A DNA stretch of 6,258 nucleotides from Phyllobacteriaceae bacterium. GTDB lineage: Bacteria > Pseudomonadota > Alphaproteobacteria > Rhizobiales > Rhizobiaceae. How positions within the stretch are numbered: position 1 is the first letter of the stretch; the number at the start of each line of letters is the position of its first letter. The stretch spans positions 1-6,258 of the forward strand of contig JAHEGF010000198.1 in assembly GCA_024645155.1 (NCBI GenBank). The letters run 5' to 3'. Made by a program: the position numbers and the translations under genes. This document shows positions 1 to 4,746 of the stretch, in pieces. The notes beneath the pieces are model-generated. The model was not told the DNA's origin. It ran no database searches and saw nothing but the letters and a program-made list of their open reading frames with translations.

Positions 1-1
1 C

Positions 2-466
2 CAGTATGGTCTGGAGGCGCTCGACATTCTGCGGATCGAGAAAGGCCATGTCACCGGTGCCGAAATCGACGGACGAACAACTGCCCGTGATCTGCATCTC
101 GACTGGATGCTGTCGAAGAAAAAACCTTTCATCGGTTCGGCGCTGATGGATCGCGAGGGCCTGGTTTCCGAAACGCGGCACACGTTGGTCGGGCTGATAT
201 CCAAAGACGGCCGGCGCTTTCGCGGCGGTTCCCACGTCGTTGAAAACGAGCAACATACCGAACCCGCCGTCAGTATCGGCCATGTCAGCTCCGCCTGTTA
301 TTCGCCGGCGCTCGAAAAGTTCATTGGCCTGGCTCTCGTCGAAAACGGCAACGCCCGTATCGGCTCGCGCGCCTATGTGTGCGATCCGCTGCGCCGCCAT
401 CACGGTCCTGTTGAGATTGTCGACAGTCACATGTTCGATCCTGAAGGGGAGCGCATGCATGGTTGA
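2..466 (+). CDS. soxA: Sarcosine oxidase alpha subunit, C-terminal part (5' end outside window)
   Basis: This is the last 154 codons of the alpha subunit of heterotetrameric sarcosine oxidase. The enzyme oxidatively demethylates sarcosine to glycine in the cytoplasm, releasing H2O2 and passing the one-carbon unit to tetrahydrofolate. The visible part is the GcvT-like (aminomethyltransferase, folate-binding) domain. It opens with a GLEALDILRIEKGH segment and continues with DGRTTARDL, a lysine-rich SKKKPFIGS stretch, and the C-terminal GSRAYVCDPLRRHHGPVEIV block typical of SoxA. The reading frame is open from base 2, so the ATG at 107 is internal and not a start. Family members are close to 1000 residues, so roughly 840 residues lie to the left. 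The stop codon overlaps the soxG start by 8 bases, which implies translational coupling in a sox operon, usually soxBDAG. Identification is by recognised family sequence and by the following soxG. Confidence 0.93.
   Translation, partial: QYGLEALDILRIEKGHVTGAEIDGRTTARDLHLDWMLSKKKPFIGSALMDREGLVSETRHTLVGLISKDGRRFRGGSHVVENEQHTEPAVSIGHVSSACYSPALEKFIGLALVENGNARIGSRAYVCDPLRRHHGPVEIVDSHMFDPEGERMHG
444..451 (+). promoter_or_regulatory. Shine-Dalgarno site of soxG
   Basis: AAGGGGAG lies inside the soxA coding sequence, 7 bases before the ATG at 459. It decides the soxG start, because the same frame stays open back to 240 with other ATGs that lack such a site. Confidence 0.75.
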
Positions 467-1061
467 TCTCCAGTCACCAATCGGGAAGGCCTGCGAGCCC
501 GGACGGCATGGCAACGGCGCCGGGAAACCGCCACTCCGGCTGGCCGAACTGACGCCCGGATGCCTCATCCAGATAGCTGCCTTCCCGGGCTTTGAACGCG
601 AGGCTCGTGCCGCCATCAAGAAAGCTGCCAGCCTGACCGTTTCAGGCTCCCCCGGCAGTGGCCAACGCAGGGAGCAGGGCCGCGCGTTCAATATCGGTCC
701 CGGTGCTTACCTTGTCTGTACCAGGTCTGGCACGACCGCCGCGAAACTGGCGGCCGCACTGGACCGCGACAAGGGCACGGTTACCGACCTGACCCATGGC
801 CGCACGTTGGTCTCGTTATCGGGATCTGGTTGCGAATGGGTACTTTCAAAACTGTTCGCATTGGATTTTTCGCCGGACGGGTTTCCCGTCAATCACGGTG
901 TCTCAACTGCGCACCACGACATTTTTGCAGCCATCCACCGAACCGGGGCAAAGAGCTTCGAAATCTATGTCTACCGATCTTTTGCCCGGGCATTTTGGCT
1001 GACGCTGTGTGCCGCAGCCACGGAGACCGGATACGAAGTGCTGCCACCTACGAAATTGTAG
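459..1061 (+). CDS. soxG: Sarcosine oxidase gamma subunit
   Basis: This gene encodes a 200-residue gamma subunit of heterotetrameric sarcosine oxidase. The subunit is a small GcvT-fold protein that packs in the alpha/beta/gamma/delta complex, and no catalytic residues are assigned to it. Family-typical segments are LRLAEL (about 26-31), the VTDLTHGRTLVSLSG block (108-122), the FPVNHGVSTAHHDIFAAIHRTG region (142-163), and FEIYVYRSFARAFW near the C-terminus (167-180). The usual size is about 180-200 residues, so the gene is complete. The start at 459 is chosen for its strong upstream purine-rich site and the 8-base overlap with soxA. An upstream extension of the frame to 240 is a shadow of soxA. 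The gene is the last of its operon, and 14 bases separate its stop from the stop of the converging nitroreductase gene. Confidence 0.9.
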   Translation: MVDLQSPIGKACEPGRHGNGAGKPPLRLAELTPGCLIQIAAFPGFEREARAAIKKAASLTVSGSPGSGQRREQGRAFNIGPGAYLVCTRSGTTAAKLAAALDRDKGTVTDLTHGRTLVSLSGSGCEWVLSKLFALDFSPDGFPVNHGVSTAHHDIFAAIHRTGAKSFEIYVYRSFARAFWLTLCAAATETGYEVLPPTKL

Positions 1062-1073
1062 GGTCAGGACCCT
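1060..1073. terminator. Short inverted repeat between convergent stops (weak terminator candidate)
   Basis: AGGGT-CAGG-ACCCT (5-base arms, 4-base loop) begins within the soxG stop codon and fills the 14-base gap to the nitroreductase stop. It could end transcripts from either side. The stem is short and no T-run follows on either strand, so intrinsic termination is uncertain. Confidence 0.25.
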
Positions 1074-1075
1074 GG

Positions 1076-1765
1076 TCAATCCTTGATCACTACCCATTCC
1101 GATAGCGGCGCACGTTCGGTGTACAACCCGTTCTCGGGCGCCGATTTGTCTTCATATCCGAGCGCCATGCCGCACACGACAATTTCTTCATCGGGGACGC
1201 CTAGTATCGGCCGCAGAAGCCTGTGATAGGGCGCGAATGCCGCCTGCGGACAGGTATCCAGCCCCCTGCCCCGAGCCGCAATCATGATGTTTTGCAGGAA
1301 CATTCCGTGGTCAATCCAGGACCCGGTTTCCAGACGCCGGTCGATGGTGAAGATCATTCCAACCGGCGCATCGAAAAACAGGAAGTTGCGATCATGCTGG
1401 GCACGCATCTCCTGGATATCGCGGCGGCCGATATTCAACAGGGAATAGAGCGAATAGCCGACTGCCCGGCGGCGGCTCAGATAAGGTTCGTAAAACCGGC
1501 TCGGGTAGTATTTGTACTCGTCCCAGGCAATCTTTTCCGGACGAACCCCGCTATTCAAGATGGCATCGGCAATCTGTTTCTTGGCCTTTTCAAACACAAC
1601 ATACGTTTTCCAAGGCTGCATGTTCGTGCCCGAAGGCGCGCGCGCCGCTACCCGCAGGATATCTTCGACTACTTCACGCGCTACCGGATCGGGACGGAAC
1701 GCACGGATCGATCGCCTCGACGTGATTGCCTCGTCCACAATCGCGGACTTGTCAAACTGCTTCAT
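1076..1765 (-). CDS. Nitroreductase family protein (FMN-dependent oxidoreductase)
   Basis: This is a 229-residue cytoplasmic flavoprotein of the nitroreductase superfamily. Such enzymes bind FMN as homodimers and reduce nitro compounds, quinones, enones or flavins with NAD(P)H; the true substrate cannot be read from sequence. The FMN phosphate-binding RRSIRAF motif is at 17-23, the APSGTNMQPW segment at 43-52, and the C-terminal GMALGYEDKSAPENGLYTER region at 199-218 with PLSEW after it. Residues 83-115 carry a Tyr/Arg-rich stretch (EYKYYPSRFYEPYLSRRRAVG) seen in a subgroup annotated as nitroreductases. The ATG at 1765 is the only possible upstream start, because an in-frame TGA lies at 1778-1780. 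Its ribosome-binding site is poor, with a GAGAG about 9 bases upstream. The gene follows mrp by 57 bases in the same direction with no obvious terminator between, so co-transcription is likely. Confidence 0.88.
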   Translation of the reverse strand: MKQFDKSAIVDEAITSRRSIRAFRPDPVAREVVEDILRVAARAPSGTNMQPWKTYVVFEKAKKQIADAILNSGVRPEKIAWDEYKYYPSRFYEPYLSRRRAVGYSLYSLLNIGRRDIQEMRAQHDRNFLFFDAPVGMIFTIDRRLETGSWIDHGMFLQNIMIAARGRGLDTCPQAAFAPYHRLLRPILGVPDEEIVVCGMALGYEDKSAPENGLYTERAPLSEWVVIKD

Positions 1766-1822
1766 ACGCCGGAACTCTCATTTTCCTGTCGTCACCGGTG
1801 GTTACCAATACTGAATGACGTT

Positions 1823-2992
1823 CTACTCGAAAACAATGGCAGGTGCGGCTGCACCCGTCATTTTGCGCTCTTCCAGAACGCGCGACCAGACTTTCGTGGC
1901 AATATCGCGATAAACCGCTGCATGCGGTCCTTTCGGGTCAGACATCACCACAGGTGTTCCAGCATCCGATTTTTCGCGGATTGCCATTTCCAGCGGCACT
2001 TCACCAAGAAACGGCACGCCGATTCGTTCGGCTTCGTTGCGTGCGCCACCGTGACCGAAAATGTTGTGCCGTGCGCCACAATCCGGGCACTTGAAATAGC
2101 TCATGTTCTCGATAATGCCGAGAACCGGCACATCGACCTTGCGGAACATGTTCAGTCCCTTGCGGGCATCGATCAGCGCCAGGTCCTGGGGTGTCGAGAC
2201 GATTACCGCGCCTGCCAGCGGCACCTGTTGCGCCATCGTAAGCTGCGCATCGCCGGTTCCAGGCGGCATGTCGACAACCAGCACGTCAAGCTCGCCCCAT
2301 TCGACCTCACGCAGCATCTGTGTCAAAGCCGATATGACCATTGGTCCGCGCCAGATCATCGGCGTTTCCTCGTCGACGAGAAAACCCATCGACATCACCT
2401 TCAGGCCGTAACCCTCCATCGGTTTCAGGATGCGCCCGGAAACCGCCTGCGGCCGACCGGATATCGCCAGCAGCCGCGGCATCGAAGGCCCGTAGATATC
2501 TGCATCGAGAATTCCGACCTTCAGACCATTGGCCTGAAGTGCAAGGGCAAGATTGACCGATGTTGTCGACTTGCCGACACCACCCTTGCCGGACGCTACG
2601 GCGATGATGGCATTTATTCCAGGAACGCCGGGTTTTTCGGCGGCTGGCGAAGCCGCAGCACGGCCCTGCATTGGCGGAGGAACGGCACCGGCCTGCCCGG
2701 TAGACGGTGCCGGACGAACCGGCGCCTGACCGTTGCCGCCCTTCTTCTCAGCGGTCAGTGTGACCACCGCACCCTTCATGCCGTCAATCTGCAAAACAAT
2801 TTTCTCTGCTGCCTGGCGCAACGGCTCCAGTTCATCGGCCTTGTCGGACGGAACGGTTATCGAAAAGAACGCCTTTGCGTCAGCCAGGAAAATATCGGAA
2901 ACAAGACCGAGGCTAACGATATCGCCTTCAAGGTCGGGACCCTTGATTTTCCTCAGTTCGGCAATGATCTGTTCCTTGGTCACTTCGGCCAT
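1823..2992 (-). CDS. mrp: Mrp/NBP35-family Fe-S cluster carrier ATPase (ApbC)
   Basis: This gene encodes a 389-residue cytoplasmic P-loop ATPase that binds and transfers [4Fe-4S] clusters to apoproteins as a dimer. The N-terminal MIP18/DUF59 domain spans about residues 3-80 (GPDLEGDIVSLGLVSDI). A Gly/Pro/Ala-rich linker follows at about 85-125. The deviant Walker A motif GKGGVGKST is at 135-143, with its signature lysine at 136. LDADIYGPS is at 162-170, the DVLVVDMPPGTGD block at 236-248, and the cluster-ligand pair CPDC at 302-305, followed by FGHGG. All key residues are present. The start is ambiguous. The ATG at 2992 begins MAEVTKEQ, which matches how family members usually start, and has a weak GGTGG 8 bases upstream. 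The in-frame ATG at 3007 would add five residues (MVDQP) but has no visible ribosome-binding site. The downstream nitroreductase gene probably shares its transcript. Confidence 0.93.
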   Translation of the reverse strand: MAEVTKEQIIAELRKIKGPDLEGDIVSLGLVSDIFLADAKAFFSITVPSDKADELEPLRQAAEKIVLQIDGMKGAVVTLTAEKKGGNGQAPVRPAPSTGQAGAVPPPMQGRAAASPAAEKPGVPGINAIIAVASGKGGVGKSTTSVNLALALQANGLKVGILDADIYGPSMPRLLAISGRPQAVSGRILKPMEGYGLKVMSMGFLVDEETPMIWRGPMVISALTQMLREVEWGELDVLVVDMPPGTGDAQLTMAQQVPLAGAVIVSTPQDLALIDARKGLNMFRKVDVPVLGIIENMSYFKCPDCGARHNIFGHGGARNEAERIGVPFLGEVPLEMAIREKSDAGTPVVMSDPKGPHAAVYRDIATKVWSRVLEERKMTGAAAPAIVFE

Positions 2993-3007
2993 TGGTTGGT
3001 CCACCAT

Positions 3008-3155
3008 TTATTGGAATTTCGGTTTGAGTGTCAGATAGTCCTTTTAGACGCATCCGCCAAGACCGGTTGATCATGCCGTTTGCGAGGGTTTCACGAAATA
3101 CCGGTTCATGGCACAACAATTCAAGATGCAAAGCCCGTTCAAACTGTGAGGTCCC
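3008..3155. other. Divergent intergenic region, mrp / DUF3144-like gene
   Basis: These 148 bases must hold the promoters of mrp (leftward) and of the small gene at 3156 (rightward). I see no convincing -35/-10 pair on either strand. Two copies of ACCGGTT occur, at 3062-3068 and 3100-3106, and both are soon followed by CATG. This core is too short and too GC-rich to call an operator. Confidence 0.4.
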
Positions 3156-3446
3156 ATGACAACCAACGGCAACAGGCAGGAAAGACGCGCCGCGCGCGCC
3201 GGCGGACAGCTTGACACGACCGCCTTCATCGCGCTTGCAGACCGGTTCATTGATCTCGCCAACCGCGAAAACCGCAAGGTCAATGCCACCCAGTTGCACA
3301 TGGCATTTCTGTATGCAGCTGCACGCTACAACGCCTATGTGGCCAAGAATGTGATTAATATCGAAGATCACGAGGAATTCGTCACCAAAATGGCCGGCGA
3401 CTACCAGGAAATGTTGCGCAACCACCTAGCCGATCCGCAATTGTGA
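3156..3446 (+). CDS. DUF3144-like small protein
   Basis: This is a 96-residue, probably soluble protein of unknown function. After a basic N-terminus (RQERRAARAG, about 7-16) it carries the pattern FIALADRFIDLANRENR (24-40), then LHMAFLYAAARYNAYVAKNV (47-66), and ends with a helix containing YQEMLRNHLADP (83-94). The F-x3-AD-x-FI-x-LAN ... YAAARYNA ... ML-x-NHL pattern resembles DUF3144, a family of short helical proteins. That assignment is from memory of the pattern and needs a profile search. There is no signal peptide, membrane segment or cysteine. A GAGG at 3148-3151 precedes the ATG by 4 bases, which supports this start. The gene stands alone: mrp is divergent to its left, and the DUF3306 gene converges on it 22 bases beyond its stop. 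Confidence 0.82.
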   Translation: MTTNGNRQERRAARAGGQLDTTAFIALADRFIDLANRENRKVNATQLHMAFLYAAARYNAYVAKNVINIEDHEEFVTKMAGDYQEMLRNHLADPQL

Positions 3447-3448
3447 CA

Positions 3449-3458
3449 CCTGGCCAGG
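3449..3458. repeat. Perfect 10-base palindrome between convergent stops
   Basis: CCTGGCCAGG lies in the 22-base gap between the stops of the DUF3144-like gene and the DUF3306 gene. It has no loop and no T-run, so as an RNA hairpin only about three base pairs could form. It is recorded as a palindrome, and a terminator role is doubtful. Confidence 0.3.
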
Positions 3459-3468
3459 ACAGCAAAAC

Positions 3469-4131
3469 CTACCCTTTCAGGCGATCCCGCAACGAAACCC
3501 TTGGTGAAACATCCATCGTACCAGCAGCCGTTTCGTCTGTTTCGCCAGCATCGTCGACAACTGCAGCGTCCGCCTCCTTGCTGGCGTCATCGGCGCCACC
3601 TGGAACGTTATCTTCCAGGCTTTCCGAAACCGTGATTTCCTCGTCCGTTTCGGCTTGAGCGACCTCGTCGGCTGGCGCTTGGGCCTGCATTACCGGCTCG
3701 CCTGGTTCCGGTTCGTCGCGCAGGTAACCGCGCCCGGCCTGCCAGGCCGATTTGAACACGTTAAATTTCGGATCGGCAAAATCCTCATCATAATCGTTGA
3801 GCCCGTCGACATTGGCCAGCAGCGGATTTGAAGTCCACAGCTTGCGCATTGCCGCACGTTTCAGAAGTTCGGGAACGCCGGCTTTCATGAAGATGCTGAA
3901 ATCCGATTCATAATCGAGACTTTCGAGATCGACCGCTTCGGCCGCCTCCCTGTTGGCCTTCAATTCGGGTAGCTCATCTATTTCGGGATCATCGGAACTG
4001 ATGGGGATTTCCGAATCAACGCTGGCTTCTGTCGCGCCATCGTCGTCTTCCTGGGCCAGGCGTTTGCGCTTCGACCAGCGCGACAGGAAGCCTTTGCCGC
4101 CGCCGTCTTCGTCATCGCGGTTACTTGTCAT
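3469..4131 (-). CDS. DUF3306 domain-containing protein (formate dehydrogenase-associated)
   Basis: This gene encodes a 220-residue protein of unknown biochemical role. The family is found beside DUF3305 and a 4Fe-4S protein in formate dehydrogenase loci of Proteobacteria. The N-terminus has the family's GFLSRWSKRKR motif (14-24). The conserved core runs from about 66 to 120, with VDLESLDYESDFSIFMKAGVP (67-87), the RAAMRKLWTSNPLLANVDGL region (92-111) and NDYDEDF (112-118). From 139 to 207 the chain is low-complexity and very acidic, with 23 Asp/Glu against one Lys, and is probably disordered; it ends in a basic SLRDRLKG. There is no signal or membrane segment. The ATG at 4131 is preferred because AAGGG lies 8 bases upstream. 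In-frame ATGs at 4137 and 4164 would lengthen the protein slightly. It overlaps the end of the DUF3305 gene by 11 bases, indicating coupled translation. Confidence 0.87.
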   Translation of the reverse strand: MTSNRDDEDGGGKGFLSRWSKRKRLAQEDDDGATEASVDSEIPISSDDPEIDELPELKANREAAEAVDLESLDYESDFSIFMKAGVPELLKRAAMRKLWTSNPLLANVDGLNDYDEDFADPKFNVFKSAWQAGRGYLRDEPEPGEPVMQAQAPADEVAQAETDEEITVSESLEDNVPGGADDASKEADAAVVDDAGETDETAAGTMDVSPRVSLRDRLKG

Positions 4132-4660
4132 GGCCATTTCCCTTGCCAGACCGACCGGTGACAAAAATAGGCTCCTTGCCGAATTTCTGGTCTTCCAGCC
4201 TTATTTCCCGGCGTTTTCGCTTCTTGAACTCCCGCTCGACATGGTGCTCGGCGACAAAGTCGTGCAGCAGCTCCAGTACCGCACGCGGCATTGCCACCCG
4301 CTCGATGATGTCTTCGGCAGCGTCCTCCAAGTCCTGCGCCTGATAAGGCGACGCAGTGACCGTGTGAACACAATAAGGCAGCGGACCATCCTCGTCTGCC
4401 CTCAGCACCACGTAGAGCGCGGGCTCTGCGCTTTCCATGTTGTGGACATAGGCTTCGGTTTCAGCCGCATGGCATTCGATATCCGCATGCCCCATGAAAT
4501 AGCGTGTGAATGCTGAATCATGGACGACAACGGTTCCGGGCTTGAAACCGGTTTCACCGATCAGGACCGCGACCGGCCTCCAGATTACATCAACCCACTG
4601 GGACACCGCCTTGCGTTTTTCAGCAAGCACCCCGACGCCGATCTTCATCTCCCGTTGCAA
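4121..4660 (-). CDS. DUF3305 domain-containing protein (formate dehydrogenase-associated)
   Basis: This is a 179-residue soluble protein of unknown function and the constant partner of DUF3306 in formate dehydrogenase gene clusters. Recognisable features are the N-terminal IGVGVLAEKRKAVSQWVDVIWRPVAVL region (7-33), typical of the family (GV-x3-RR ... W-x3-W-x-PVAVL). A beta-rich middle follows, with YVHNMESAEPALYVVLR (71-87), then PYQAQDLEDAAEDIIERVAMP (105-125) and a highly basic EFKKRKRREIR stretch (144-154). The start given is a TTG at 4660, because GAGG stands 9 bases upstream of it. An in-frame ATG at 4648 (residue 5) would fit the family equally well, but its only purine-rich run (GGGAG) abuts the codon. 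It is the first gene of a two-gene unit with DUF3306 and lies divergent to the 4Fe-4S gene. Confidence 0.87.
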   Translation of the reverse strand: MQREMKIGVGVLAEKRKAVSQWVDVIWRPVAVLIGETGFKPGTVVVHDSAFTRYFMGHADIECHAAETEAYVHNMESAEPALYVVLRADEDGPLPYCVHTVTASPYQAQDLEDAAEDIIERVAMPRAVLELLHDFVAEHHVEREFKKRKRREIRLEDQKFGKEPIFVTGRSGKGNGHDK

Positions 4661-4668
4661 CCGCGATA

Positions 4669-4674
4669 TCCTCT
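4669..4674 (-). promoter_or_regulatory. Shine-Dalgarno site supporting a TTG start of the DUF3305 gene
   Basis: On the - strand AGAGGA ends just upstream of the TTG at 4660; the GAGG core is separated from it by 9 bases. The alternative ATG at 4648 is about 21 bases from the same core, so this site favours the TTG. Confidence 0.5.
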
Positions 4675-4690
4675 TGAAATCTTCATGCCG

Positions 4691-4719
4691 ATTATCTTTG
4701 CCTTTTGCCGCACACGCAA
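4691..4719 (-). promoter_or_regulatory. Candidate promoter of DUF3305-DUF3306
   Basis: On the - strand TTGCGT (4719-4714) and GATAAT (4696-4691) are separated by 17 bases. The -10 matches the TATAAT consensus at five of six positions, while the -35 matches only its TTG half. Transcription would start near 4684, leaving a leader of about 25 bases to the TTG start with the Shine-Dalgarno site inside it. This is a motif match by eye only. Confidence 0.35.
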
Positions 4720-4727
4720 TAATGTGC
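4710..4727. promoter_or_regulatory. Inverted repeat, possible operator in divergent region
   Basis: GCACA-CGCAATAA-TGTGC has perfect 5-base arms about an 8-base centre. It overlaps the candidate -35 of the DUF3305 unit and lies about 20 bases upstream of the 4Fe-4S gene start, so one dimeric regulator could act on both genes. No regulator gene is in the window, and the family that might bind it is unknown. Confidence 0.3.
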
Positions 4728-4736
4728 TGGAAAAAA

Positions 4737-4741
4737 AGGGA
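4737..4741 (+). promoter_or_regulatory. Shine-Dalgarno site of the 4Fe-4S protein gene
   Basis: AGGGA follows a run of A and lies 5 bases before the ATG at 4747. It fixes the start of the large right-hand gene. Confidence 0.7.
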
Positions 4742-4746
4742 ACTAC

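Noticed and set aside
240..458. Upstream extension of the soxG frame to the ATG at 240
   Set aside because: It overlaps the conserved soxA coding region in another frame, and the added residues have no sarcosine oxidase gamma similarity. The start at 459 has a strong ribosome-binding site.
1752..1781. Nine-codon minus-strand frame overlapping the nitroreductase start
   Set aside because: Only two bases separate its AGGA from its ATG, and nothing indicates expression. A frame this short is expected by chance.
1223..3070. Open + strand frame of 615 codons opposite the nitroreductase and mrp genes
   Set aside because: Its translation is rich in His, Arg and Cys with no recognisable domain, and it lies antisense to two clearly identified genes. 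It is a shadow of GC-rich codon use.
3062..3250. Repeated ACCGGTT (3062, 3100, 3240) as possible operator copies
   Set aside because: The core is seven bases, one copy lies inside coding sequence, and spacing is irregular. Chance recurrence in this base composition is likely.
2928..3425. Minus-strand 165-codon frame spanning the mrp start, the intergenic gap and the DUF3144-like gene
   Set aside because: It overlaps the well-supported N-terminus of Mrp in another frame and is antisense to the small gene, and its translation shows no recognisable motif.
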